DNA of 64,000 bases from Alphaproteobacteria bacterium (GTDB taxonomy: Bacteria > Pseudomonadota > Alphaproteobacteria > MPNO01 > UBA830): NCBI GenBank assembly GCA_022822405.1, contig JAJEBT010000124.1:62001-126000 (forward strand). The letters are read 5' to 3'. Shown here piece after piece: positions 8,400 to 16,767 of this stretch; the stretch's first letter is position 1; the number at the start of each line of letters is the position of its first letter. The position numbers and the translations under genes were made by a program. The notes below the pieces were generated by a model that made no database searches, was not told where the DNA came from, and was given only the letters and a program-made list of their open reading frames with translations.

Positions 8400-10079
8400 T
8401 CATGCCATACTTTCCCACCGTGAGTGCAGGCTCGCGGGCACGCGGGCGGTGAGCACCTCAACCACGGCAGTGGTCCCGCCCTCCACGTCCCTGATGGCGG
8501 CGGCAAGGGCGGCAGCAAGCTTTTCCGGATGCTCGACGCGATGCGCCCTTGCACCTAGCGCCCCGACGAGCGGGATTATGTCCATCCCGCGATGGAATCG
8601 CGCATGCGCCAGGCGCGTGCTCGTTCCCCCGTCGCGGTCGACGAACCTCCGGTTGTTCTTGACGATGATCAGCACGGGCGCGTCGTTGCGGATCGACGTC
8701 TCGACATCGAGCGCCGTTTCGTTGAAGGCTTCCTCGCCGATCACCGCAATGACGAGCTTGTCGGGGTGCGCTTTCTTGGCGCCCATCGCCGCTCCGATCG
8801 ACCAGCCCATCGCGCTCTGCACCCCGAAACCAAGAAACGACCTCGGCGTCGGGGCGACGTAGTGCTGGGACGTCGTACCGCGCACTGTCCCGGCGTCATG
8901 CAGAAGGATCGTCTGCGAGGGATCGACAAGCTTCGCCAGCTCACCGGTGACCCGGAACGGATTGACCGGGATCTCGTCGGATCCGAGCAGCGGTGCCGAG
9001 ACGTCCGCCCATTGTTTCTTCAACCGCACGATCTCGGCATAACGCCCTTCGACGCGTTCGAAACGTTCGGGCGCCAGGATTTCTTCGGCTATCCCGATCA
9101 TCTGCCGCAGGACGATGCGGGCGTCGCCAAGGATGGCGACATCCGCAAGGCGGTCCCGGTTGAGTTCCCCCGGATCGGAATCGACCTGAATGTGCACGGT
9201 CCCGGGAGCAGGGTCTGCCCGCGTCGCGTGCTGCTTGAAGCCGCAGCCGATGGTGAGGATCACGTCGGCGGATTCGGCCATCCTGGTGGCCGGCAGCGAG
9301 CTGTAGGTGGCGCGCACGAATCCCCCTATTCCGAGCGCCAGCCCGTGATCCTCGGGAAAGGCGCTCTTGCCGTTCAGCGTCGTGGCAACCGGCAGCGACA
9401 GCAGCTCGGCAAACCGCACAAGATCGGCGGTCGCTTCCGAAAACAGCACGCCGGCGCCGACATACACGTAAGGCCGCCGCGCATCGGCGATCAGCCGCGC
9501 GGCTTCATGAAGCAGGGCCGGATCACCACCGCTGCGGCTTCGCGGCTTCGAGCAGACCGGCACGTAATCGGCGGCGGGCGCATCCATCCGCGCAACATCC
9601 ACCGGAACGCCGATAGCCACGGGGCCAGGGCGTCCGGTCCTCATGTGCATGAAAGCACGCCTCAGCACCCCGACGGTCTGTTCCGGACCGGCAAGCAGGG
9701 TCGCCCACTTCGTGACCGGGCCGAACAGGTCTACAAACGGTATCTCCTTGGTCTGCCGGCTGGCGATCTGCGTCCGTTCGTTGTGCCCGGCAAGGAAGAG
9801 AACGGGCACGGAATCTCCCCAGCTGTTCACCAGGCCACCCATCAGGTTGGCTGCCGCCGGACCGGCGTCGGTAAACGCCACCGCCGGCGCGCCGGTCGCG
9901 CGGGCATAGCCGTCGCAGATATCGAACGCAACGCGTTCCTGACGCGCATACATGAGGGAAATCTCGGAGCACTCCGAGAGTCCGTCAAGCAGGGGACCGA
10001 CCGACTGGCCCGACAGCCCGGCCGCAAGCGTCACACCTTCGGCCACGAGGCAGCGGCTGATCAGTTCGGCGACGTTCAC
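8400..10079 (-). CDS. ThDP-dependent enzyme of the acetolactate synthase/benzoylformate decarboxylase superfamily with altered metal motif
   Basis: A 559-residue protein with the three ThDP-enzyme domains. The catalytic Glu is at residue 48 (RQER), there is a central nucleotide-fold domain, and a C-terminal PP domain holds NN at 475-476. The usual GDG that starts the Mg/ThDP motif reads G448-E449-E450, which is odd. The GTG start at 10079 shares four bases with the stop of the upstream gene (GTGA), so translation is probably coupled. The family includes carboligases and 2-oxoacid decarboxylases. Its operon suggests degradation of an organic or aromatic acid, not branched-chain amino-acid synthesis, and no ilvH partner is present. 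Confidence 0.8.
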   Translation of the reverse strand: MNVAELISRCLVAEGVTLAAGLSGQSVGPLLDGLSECSEISLMYARQERVAFDICDGYARATGAPAVAFTDAGPAAANLMGGLVNSWGDSVPVLFLAGHNERTQIASRQTKEIPFVDLFGPVTKWATLLAGPEQTVGVLRRAFMHMRTGRPGPVAIGVPVDVARMDAPAADYVPVCSKPRSRSGGDPALLHEAARLIADARRPYVYVGAGVLFSEATADLVRFAELLSLPVATTLNGKSAFPEDHGLALGIGGFVRATYSSLPATRMAESADVILTIGCGFKQHATRADPAPGTVHIQVDSDPGELNRDRLADVAILGDARIVLRQMIGIAEEILAPERFERVEGRYAEIVRLKKQWADVSAPLLGSDEIPVNPFRVTGELAKLVDPSQTILLHDAGTVRGTTSQHYVAPTPRSFLGFGVQSAMGWSIGAAMGAKKAHPDKLVIAVIGEEAFNETALDVETSIRNDAPVLIIVKNNRRFVDRDGGTSTRLAHARFHRGMDIIPLVGALGARAHRVEHPEKLAAALAAAIRDVEGGTTAVVEVLTARVPASLHSRWESMA

Positions 10080-10705
10080 GGCTTTGTGGCGCCTTCCCCG
10101 GAACCGGGGTCGCGGGCCGCAGCATGCTTGCCGATCTCCCACCCGTGCGCGGAGAGATGGCGCTCCGCCACCCCTATGGAGGGCGCTTCCAGTTCGGTGG
10201 CAAGGGTGTCGTTGACCCGATTGTAGAACCCGAACACACCGATCACGGAGAGCAGTTCCACGATCTGATCGGCGCTGAAGTGACGGCGAAGTTCGGCGAA
10301 ATCTTCATCAGTTACCAAGTTGGGGACCTGCGCGGCACCCTGGGCAACCCGCAGTGCCGCACGCTCGGCCTCGGAGAATAGCGCACTGGTCTCGTAGCTC
10401 CACAGCGCGTCCTGCCTGTCCTCGGGAATTCCCATATCGGCCCCGAACCGCACGGTGTGGGCCGCGCAGTAGCTGCATCCGGCGGACATGCTGACCACCT
10501 GGGAGATCAGATTCTTGAGTTCCGCCGAAAGCGCTCCGGGCGCCATAACCGTCGCGCGCAGATGCATGAGCGCCTTGACGATCTCGGGCTTCCTGGCGAG
10601 AGTTCGCAACAGGTTCGGAACCTCGCCGCCGCGTCTCTCGGCCGCAGCAAAAAGGTCTTCGAACTCGGGCATGTCGTCCCGCGCCAGCGGTTCAAGTCTT
10701 GGCAC
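10076..10705 (-). CDS. Carboxymuconolactone decarboxylase/AhpD-like protein
   Basis: A 209-residue all-helical protein. Residues 77-83 carry the AhpD signature Cys-x-x-Cys-x-x-His (CSYCAAH), and FGFYNRVNDTLATELE near the C terminus is typical of peroxidase-related CMD proteins. I place the start at GTG 10705, six nt after GGGGGA; a downstream ATG at codon 13 is possible. It is the first gene of the six-gene cupin/ThDP operon. CxxC-H members act as alkylhydroperoxidases, so it may detoxify peroxide from a dioxygenase step. That role is inference. Confidence 0.78.
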   Translation of the reverse strand: MPRLEPLARDDMPEFEDLFAAAERRGGEVPNLLRTLARKPEIVKALMHLRATVMAPGALSAELKNLISQVVSMSAGCSYCAAHTVRFGADMGIPEDRQDALWSYETSALFSEAERAALRVAQGAAQVPNLVTDEDFAELRRHFSADQIVELLSVIGVFGFYNRVNDTLATELEAPSIGVAERHLSAHGWEIGKHAAARDPGSGEGATKP

Positions 10706-11013
10706 TTCGTCCCCCAGACAGGCGGCATCGACGGCCAGACAACTGCCGATCTGACGAGTCGTACTTGTCCGCCCCGTTGATGTAAAGCACACGACTCCGC
10801 TATCGCAGCGTGCCGCAACCGAACCTCTTGCGGACCTGGCGCGATGGTTCGAACAGGGCCGGGTGGCGGAAGCATGCTTTTCGGACAGGCCGGACACCGG
10901 CACCATCTGTCCGGCACCCAGGACAAAAAATTGCGAACGGGGATACGGAACCCGCCTCCCGCTCCACACCCGGCGTTTCGATACTCCAGGCGGGGCTTGC
11001 CGGCCTCCGTCGG
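10706..11013. other. Intergenic region downstream of hemA and upstream of the cupin/ThDP operon
   Basis: No convincing gene. On the minus strand, after hemA, a weak GC stem (GCGGG with CCCG, about 10935-10960) precedes a run of six T, a possible terminator. Nearer the next gene TTTACA, a 17-nt spacer and TACGAC could be a weak promoter. Both are low-confidence readings. Confidence 0.3.
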
Positions 11014-12225
11014 TCAGGCGGCGACCCGGATTGCCCGCCGTTCCCAGACCTCGGTAAGCGAATTCACGAGATGGGCGATATCGGCGTCGCTGTGAAGAGG
11101 CGTCGGTGTCAGACGCAACCTCTCGGTTCCCCTCGGAACGGTCGGGAAGTTGATGGGTTGCACATAAATCCGGTACCGTTCCATCAACTCGTCGGTGACC
11201 TGCTTGCAGACGATGGGATCACCGATCAGCAGCGGCACGATATGGGACGGCGAGTCCATTACCGGAAGGCCGGCATCGGCCAGCATGCGTTTCAGAGTGG
11301 CCGCCCGTTCCTGATGCCGCTCGCGCTCGACGCTGCTCGACTTAAGATGACGCACGCTGGCGAGGGCTCCGGCAGCGACGGCCGGCGGCAGCGCCGAGGT
11401 GAAGATGAAGCCCGAGGCGTAGCTCCGAACAAAGTCCACCATGGCGGCCGAGCCGGCAATATAGCCGCCGACGACTCCGTAGGCCTTTGCGAGGGTTCCC
11501 TGGATCACGTCGAGGCGGTCCATGACGCCGTCGCGCTCGGCAATGCCAGCGCCGCGCTGGCCGTAGAGCCCCACCGCGTGAACCTCGTCCAGATAGGTCA
11601 TGGCACCGTACCTGTCGGCGAGGTCGCACACGGCGGATATCGGCGAGATATCCCCGTCCATCGAATAGATCGATTCGAATGCGACAACCTTGGGGCGGGA
11701 GGGCTCTATCGCGGCAAGCCTGCGTTCGAGGTCCTCCAGATCGTTATGGGCAAAGATGACCTTTTCCGCCCTGCTGTAACGGATTCCGGCAATCATCGAC
11801 GCGTGGTTGTCGGCGTCGGACAGAAGAACGCAACCCGGCATATGGGATCCGATGGTGGCAAGCGCCGCCTCGTTGGCGACGTAACCCGAGGTGAAGAGCA
11901 GCGCCGCTTCGGTTCCGTGAAGATCGGCGAGTTCCTCCTCCAGCATCACATGATAGTGCGTGGTCCCTGAAATGTTGCGCGTACCGCCAGCGCCGGCGCC
12001 AACGCGGTCGATCGCCTCCTTCATGGCTTCCCGAACCACGGCATTCTGCCCCATGCCGAGATAGTCGTTCGAGCACCAAACCGTAACGTCACCCGAAAGC
12101 GCCGGCGCACGACTTGTCGCGCGCGGAAACGCGCCGACCCGGCGCTCGAGATCCGCGAAGACCCGATACCTGCCCTCGCTCCGGAGGTCGGCGATGCGAT
12201 CGGAGAAGAATTGTTCGTAATTCAT
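11014..12225 (-). CDS. hemA: 5-aminolevulinate synthase
   Basis: PLP enzyme condensing glycine with succinyl-CoA, the first step of the C4 tetrapyrrole pathway used by alphaproteobacteria. The 403-residue protein begins [21 protein letters not shown], the usual start for the family. It has CSNDYLGMG near residue 50, [12 protein letters not shown], and the PLP-lysine segment [15 protein letters not shown] 12225 is preferred over an upstream in-frame start because the family N terminus begins there. A TATAAT lies about 57 nt upstream. No haem-lyase or regulator gene is adjacent. Confidence 0.96.
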   Translation of the reverse strand: MNYEQFFSDRIADLRSEGRYRVFADLERRVGAFPRATSRAPALSGDVTVWCSNDYLGMGQNAVVREAMKEAIDRVGAGAGGTRNISGTTHYHVMLEEELADLHGTEAALLFTSGYVANEAALATIGSHMPGCVLLSDADNHASMIAGIRYSRAEKVIFAHNDLEDLERRLAAIEPSRPKVVAFESIYSMDGDISPISAVCDLADRYGAMTYLDEVHAVGLYGQRGAGIAERDGVMDRLDVIQGTLAKAYGVVGGYIAGSAAMVDFVRSYASGFIFTSALPPAVAAGALASVRHLKSSSVERERHQERAATLKRMLADAGLPVMDSPSHIVPLLIGDPIVCKQVTDELMERYRIYVQPINFPTVPRGTERLRLTPTPLHSDADIAHLVNSLTEVWERRAIRVAA

Positions 12226-12281
12226 TGCACTGTTACCTGCGATGGACCCGCTAGCCAAGACTTCCGATCAATCGCTCTCTC

Positions 12282-12287
12282 ATTATA
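12282..12287 (-). promoter_or_regulatory. hemA -10 box
   Basis: A perfect TATAAT on the minus strand about 57 nt before the hemA ATG. The best -35 is TTCGAC with a 15-nt spacer, so the -35 is weak and an activator may be needed. I saw no clear FNR-type or iron-control palindrome beside it. The rest of 12226-12460 shows nothing else. Confidence 0.45.
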
Positions 12288-12460
12288 CAGCAAATTCAAG
12301 GCGTCGAACTCCGGAATCACCAACGTTCCGCCAGATGCACTCGTGTCCGGCCGGAGACCGGAAGCAGGTCCACATGACCGTGCCAGCGGCAACCGGTCAT
12401 CTTCAACTCTCGCACGGCGGGCGGCGCCGCGGTCCAGAACACGGGCCTTGCATCAGGGAC

Positions 12461-13501
12461 TCAGCCGCCCGTGACGCTCATGTGGCGCGACACGGCCGGC
12501 TGGGCGCGGCGCCGGTCGATAACGAAATCGTGCCCTTCGGGCTTGCGCCCGATGGCCTCGTCGATCGCCTCCATGAGCAGCCTTTCCGATCCGCTTCTCA
12601 ACGGCCCACGCAGATCGGCAGCGTCCTCCTGGCCCAGGCACATATAGAGCGTACCGGTACAGGTCAACCGCACCCGGTTGCAGGCTTCACAGAAATTGTG
12701 CGTCATCGGCGTGATGAAGCCGATGCGCCCCCCGGTCTCCGCGACCCGCATGTAGCGCGCCGGACCGCCGGTCGCGTGGTCGCTGTCCTCAAGCGTCCAT
12801 CGTTTCCTGAGTTCGGCACGCACCATCGACAGTGGCCAGTACTGGTCGAGACGCATCTCGCCGCTATTGCCGTCGCCGAGTTCGCCGAGCGGCATAACCT
12901 CGATGAAGGTCAGGTCGAAGCCCCGCCCGCCGCACCATGACACTAGGTCATGGATTTCATCGTCGTTGACGCCCCTGAGCGCCACGGCGTTGATCTTTAC
13001 CGCAAGACCGGCCGAGACGGCGCTGTCAATGCCGCGCAGGACCTGCTCCAGTCGCCCCCAGCGGGTGATGCGCGCGAACTTGTCCGGATCGAGCGTGTCG
13101 AGCGAAACGTTGACGCGCCGGACACCGGCGGCGAAGAGCCCCGCCGCATGGCGGTCCAATTGGCTGGCATTTGTGGTGAGCGTCAACTCGTCGAGGCCGC
13201 CGCCGTCAAGGTGGCGCCCCAGACGGTTGAACAACCACATGATGTCACGGCGCACCAGAGGTTCACCACCCGTTATCCTGAGCTTGCGCACTCCGCGCCT
13301 GACGAAAGCGGTGCAGAGGCTGTCGAGTTCCTCAAGGCTGAGAACGTCGGCCTTGGGCAAAAACGTCATATGCTCCGACATGCAGTAGACGCAGCGGAAG
13401 TCGCATCGATCGGTCACGGACACACGCAGATAGGCCACGTGCCGACCGTAGGGATCCACCAGCGGCGGTGCCGCCAATGTGCCTGAAATGGCTGTATCCA
13501 T
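12461..13501 (-). CDS. moaA: GTP 3',8-cyclase (molybdenum cofactor biosynthesis protein A)
   Basis: Radical SAM enzyme that starts molybdopterin synthesis from GTP. The 346-residue protein has the N-terminal cluster motif CDFRCVYC (Cys-x3-Cys-x2-Cys), the second cluster in [13 protein letters not shown], and the C-terminal Gly-Gly essential in this family (VTGG at the end). ATG 13501 follows AGGA. It diverges from fdhD-mobA, so three molybdenum-enzyme genes sit together. moaC, moaD/E and moeA are not in the window. Confidence 0.96.
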   Translation of the reverse strand: MDTAISGTLAAPPLVDPYGRHVAYLRVSVTDRCDFRCVYCMSEHMTFLPKADVLSLEELDSLCTAFVRRGVRKLRITGGEPLVRRDIMWLFNRLGRHLDGGGLDELTLTTNASQLDRHAAGLFAAGVRRVNVSLDTLDPDKFARITRWGRLEQVLRGIDSAVSAGLAVKINAVALRGVNDDEIHDLVSWCGGRGFDLTFIEVMPLGELGDGNSGEMRLDQYWPLSMVRAELRKRWTLEDSDHATGGPARYMRVAETGGRIGFITPMTHNFCEACNRVRLTCTGTLYMCLGQEDAADLRGPLRSGSERLLMEAIDEAIGRKPEGHDFVIDRRRAQPAVSRHMSVTGG

Positions 13502-13874
13502 CACGTATCCTGTCCTGCCGGAGATGCAGGCCGGCAAATTCCGCGCCCGAGCGGCGAACCCATACAAAGGAATATAGCGTCTGCCCGGCAAATTGAAAGG
13601 CAGCGGGCAGCACCCGTTTCACGAGGGTCGGCGCCAGAGACCGGTCTGCGGCCACGCGAAACGCCTTTCGGTGCCGACGGCCGCGCCCCAGGCGGGTTCC
13701 CCAGCGGCCAGCGGGCTCCAGATCTCTTGTTCCGGCCGCAGACAGGGTTAGAATGCCGGGACCAGAGTTCAGGCCCTCCGCAGGATACTTGCGCGGACCA
13801 GGCGAGTGCGGTCGACCGGGCTGGATCGTCGCAAGACAGCCGGCGCGGGGCGCTCGTGACCGGGAAGGAAGCGC
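13502..13874. other. Divergent intergenic region between moaA and fdhD
   Basis: No gene seen. On the minus strand TATATT (13576-13571) lies about 70 nt before moaA and is a plausible -10, with only a poor -35 (TTTCAA at 16 nt). I looked for a molybdenum-cofactor riboswitch and could not support one by eye. For fdhD only the ribosome site AAGGAAG before the ATG is evident. Confidence 0.35.
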
Positions 13875-14750
13875 ATGGGCGAGTCGGACTACATCATCGC
13901 TCCCCGGCCGCGCGACCCGAGGCTGACCGAGCGGGTGTCCGGCACCGACCACACGGGCAGTCCCGTCGAGACATCGGTGACCGTCGAACGCCCGCTCACG
14001 CTGTTTCTCAACAGCCGCGAGATCGTCACGCTGATGACGATCGGCGACTATCCCGAGTGCCTCGCTGTCGGCTATCTCCTCAATCAGAACATGCTGCGCG
14101 GAGACGACGCGGTAACCGGAATCGATGTCGACGAGGAGGCGGAGGCCGTCGTCGTCCGCACGCGCGAGGAGACGGATTTCGAGGCCAAGCTGGCCAAGCA
14201 GACCCGCACGTCGGGCTGTGCGCTCGGCACCGTCTTCGGAGACATCATGGAGACCTTCGAGGATGTCGTGCTGGACCCTGCCGCCGTGATTCATACCTCC
14301 TGGCTCTACGCGCTGACTGCCCGGATCAACACCACCCCGAGTCTCTATCTCGAAGCAGGCGCCATTCACGGGTGCGTGTTGTGCGAACGCGACCGGCCGC
14401 TGATCTACATGGAGGATGTGGGCCGGCACAATGCTGTCGACAAGATCGCCGGCTACATGTATCTCAACGGCCTCGATGCCGCAGGCAAGATCTTCTACAC
14501 CACGGGGCGCCTCACCAGCGAAATGGTGATCAAGACGGTGCAGATGCAGATCCCGGTGCTGATTTCGCGCTCCGGGTTCACTGCATGGGGCGTGACCCTG
14601 GCCCGCCAGGCCAACTTGACGCTGATCGGCCGCGCCCGAGGCCGGCGCTTTGTCGCCCTGGCTGGCCAGGGGCGCATCGTCCACGATGCCGACCCCGAGA
14701 CCGTCGGCGAAGAATCCCGTGCTGTCCGGCGCAAGGCCGCCCAGGACTGA
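13875..14750 (+). CDS. fdhD: FdhD-family sulfurtransferase for formate dehydrogenase
   Basis: FdhD passes sulfur from a cysteine desulfurase to the molybdenum cofactor of formate dehydrogenase. The 291-residue protein has the family core: TSGCALGTVFG (Cys115) on the flexible loop and EDVGRHNAVDK at 180-190 for cofactor binding. Two features differ from the E. coli type. The loop has one cysteine instead of a CxxC, and a CxxC (Cys167, Cys170) stands where most homologues have an alanine-rich HAAA-like stretch. It is followed after 3 nt by mobA. No formate dehydrogenase subunits lie here. Confidence 0.88.
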   Translation: MGESDYIIAPRPRDPRLTERVSGTDHTGSPVETSVTVERPLTLFLNSREIVTLMTIGDYPECLAVGYLLNQNMLRGDDAVTGIDVDEEAEAVVVRTREETDFEAKLAKQTRTSGCALGTVFGDIMETFEDVVLDPAAVIHTSWLYALTARINTTPSLYLEAGAIHGCVLCERDRPLIYMEDVGRHNAVDKIAGYMYLNGLDAAGKIFYTTGRLTSEMVIKTVQMQIPVLISRSGFTAWGVTLARQANLTLIGRARGRRFVALAGQGRIVHDADPETVGEESRAVRRKAAQD

Positions 14751-14753
14751 CAG

Positions 14754-15392
14754 GTGACTGCCTCTTCCGAGCCCGCTGCGGCACCTGACAGCACGGTATG
14801 CGGCCTGCTTCTTGCCGGCGGACGGTCCCGCCGCATGGGGGGACGCGACAAGGCGCTGCTCACGATTGCGGGAAAACCCCTTCTTCGCCATGTCATCGAG
14901 ACTGTCGAGCCTCAGGTCGGATCCTTGGTGCTCAATGCCAACGGCGACCCGACGCAATACGCCGAGTTCGGCATCCCGATCGCCGGCGATGTCGTGGAGG
15001 GCTTCGCCGGTCCACTGGCCGGCGTGCTGACCGGACTGGAATGGGCACGCGACAACGTTCCGGGCTGCCGCTGGGTAGCGAGCTTCGCCTGCGACGCACC
15101 GCTGGTCCCGGCTAATCTTGTCTCCTGCCTCCTCGCAGCCGCCGGCGACGAAGGCGCCGACATGGCCTGTGCGCGTTCGGCCGGACGCGACCACCCGGTC
15201 TTCGGTTTGTGGCCGATTCGACTCGCGGGCGAACTGCGTCATGCCATTGTCGAAGAGGGCCTGCGCAAGGTCGACTCATGGACTGGTCGCTACCGACTGG
15301 CCCGGGCAGGGTTCGCAACCTCGCCAGTGGACCCGTTCTTCAACATAAACCGGCCGGAAGACCTGTTGGCGGCGGAAACCCTGATGACCTGA
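14754..15392 (+). CDS. mobA: Molybdenum cofactor guanylyltransferase
   Basis: Adds GMP to molybdopterin to form the bis-MGD cofactor that formate dehydrogenase needs, which fits its position directly behind fdhD. A 212-residue protein starting at GTG. The nucleotide-binding signature GLLLAGGRSRRMGGRDKAL is near residues 17-35, the metal-binding FACDAPLV lies mid-protein, and FFNINRPEDL is near the end. Convergent with ubiA across a 109-nt gap in which I see no strong terminator. Confidence 0.93.
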   Translation: MTASSEPAAAPDSTVCGLLLAGGRSRRMGGRDKALLTIAGKPLLRHVIETVEPQVGSLVLNANGDPTQYAEFGIPIAGDVVEGFAGPLAGVLTGLEWARDNVPGCRWVASFACDAPLVPANLVSCLLAAAGDEGADMACARSAGRDHPVFGLWPIRLAGELRHAIVEEGLRKVDSWTGRYRLARAGFATSPVDPFFNINRPEDLLAAETLMT

Positions 15393-15501
15393 CCGAGATT
15401 GCCAACCCCTGCCCGCCCCCGCCATCTCGATTCCACATGCTAGGTGGCCGGCATCCCGACTTCGGAAAACGGCGTGCCGGGGGACATCGCGGCAGCAGCC
15501 G

Positions 15502-16434
15502 TCAGACAATCTGACCACCGACGGTTCCAGCCAGCAGCAGCCAGCCGAACAGGCGGTTGGACCTGAACTTGGCGAGGCAGTTCGGGGGGTCGTCGAGGTC
15601 CACGTCCACGACCTGCCACACGAGTTGCGCCAAGCCACAACCGAGTCCGACCCAGAACGGCCATCCGAGCCCCGCCAGCGCTCCGGCCGCGCCGAACAGC
15701 GCCACGGCGCAGCCATAGAAGAACAACAGCCACGGTTTCGATGCCAGCACGCCGAGTGCACGCGCGGATGATCGAACACCGGCGGCGGGATCGTCGGGCC
15801 GGTCCTGGTGGGCGTAGATAGTGTCGTAGCCAAGAGTCCAGAAGATGCCGCCAGCGTAGAGCAGAAAGGCCGGAGCGCCGAGGCCCGCCTCGACGGCGGC
15901 CCAGCCCAGCAGGGCGCCCCAGTTGAAGGCGAGGCCGAGAACGAATTGCGGCCAGAAGGTCACGCGCTTGGCCAACGGATAGAGACCGACCAGCGCGAGG
16001 GACGCGATCCCCGTCCAGATTGCGTAGTGGTTGAAACTCAGAAGAATCGCGGCGCTGAGGCCGAGTTGAACCACGAACCAGAGGAACGCGCCGTTCACCG
16101 TCACCTCGCCGGCCGGCAGCGGCCGGTCGCGGGTGCGCGCGACCCTGGCGTCGAAGTCTCGGTCCAGAATGTCGTTCCAGGTACAACCGGCACCGCGCAT
16201 AAGGACGGCCCCGAGTCCGAACAGAACGAAGAGGTGCCATACCGCCGGCTCCACCGACGCCAGTGCGATGCTCCACCAGCACGGAAACAGCAGCAGCCAG
16301 GAGCCGATCGGGCGATCGAGACGCGATAGCCTGGCATAGGGCTGCAAGCCGGAGGGCAACAGGCGGTCGACCCAGCCGCCGCGCGGGATATCGCTGGGCC
16401 CGTTCGGAGAATGACGGTCTCGTGCCCGGTTCAT
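15502..16434 (-). CDS. ubiA: 4-hydroxybenzoate polyprenyltransferase
   Basis: Inner-membrane enzyme joining the polyprenyl tail to 4-hydroxybenzoate in ubiquinone synthesis. About 310 residues with many hydrophobic helices. It has the two Asp-rich metal motifs: NDILDRDFDARVARTRDRPL in the first cytoplasmic loop and YAHQDRPDD in the second. ATG 16434 is used; a TTG seven codons upstream is the alternative. Diverges from gshA. Confidence 0.93.
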   Translation of the reverse strand: MNRARDRHSPNGPSDIPRGGWVDRLLPSGLQPYARLSRLDRPIGSWLLLFPCWWSIALASVEPAVWHLFVLFGLGAVLMRGAGCTWNDILDRDFDARVARTRDRPLPAGEVTVNGAFLWFVVQLGLSAAILLSFNHYAIWTGIASLALVGLYPLAKRVTFWPQFVLGLAFNWGALLGWAAVEAGLGAPAFLLYAGGIFWTLGYDTIYAHQDRPDDPAAGVRSSARALGVLASKPWLLFFYGCAVALFGAAGALAGLGWPFWVGLGCGLAQLVWQVVDVDLDDPPNCLAKFRSNRLFGWLLLAGTVGGQIV

Positions 16435-16767
16435 TCCCCACTGGTAGCGCTTCAAGCGGCATTGAACAAATCCCGGTGAATCCCGCCGGCGGCTATCGCA
16501 GCCCAGGACAGTCGGCGCCGTGGCGTTCCGCCGCGAGCCGGGGCCAGGCGGCGATTCGGGTGGAAATCACCCAATCAATACTTGACGATTCCGCAAAATT
16601 CTCTTTTGTTACGCCGTCGGTTGCGACTGACAGACTCCGGGGAGCAACGCTGTCCGGCGTGTGGCATCGGACCGAGCAAGCTGCGAAAGCTGCGTGGCCT
16701 CCAGTACCGCGGCCGAAGCATGTCTCCGCCCGAACGCCCGACCGGAACAACAGACGGAACGCGACGC
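16435..16767. other. Divergent ubiA-gshA intergenic region with a candidate gshA promoter
   Basis: On the plus strand the alphaproteobacterial-style CTTGAC (TTGACG at 16582-16587) is followed by a 17-nt spacer and a weak TTTGTT (16605-16610), about 155 nt before the chosen gshA start. An in-frame ATG at 16720 and a reading back to 16582 would lengthen gshA but lack ribosome sites. No other gene or RNA is evident. Confidence 0.35.

Noticed and set aside
13502-13874. Molybdenum-cofactor riboswitch upstream of moaA
   Set aside because: I could not find the conserved stem arrangement; only a -10-like hexamer is evident.
13332-15242. A 636-codon open frame opposite fdhD and mobA
   Set aside because: Lies across two well-supported genes on the other strand, with low-complexity Arg/Gly/Ala composition.
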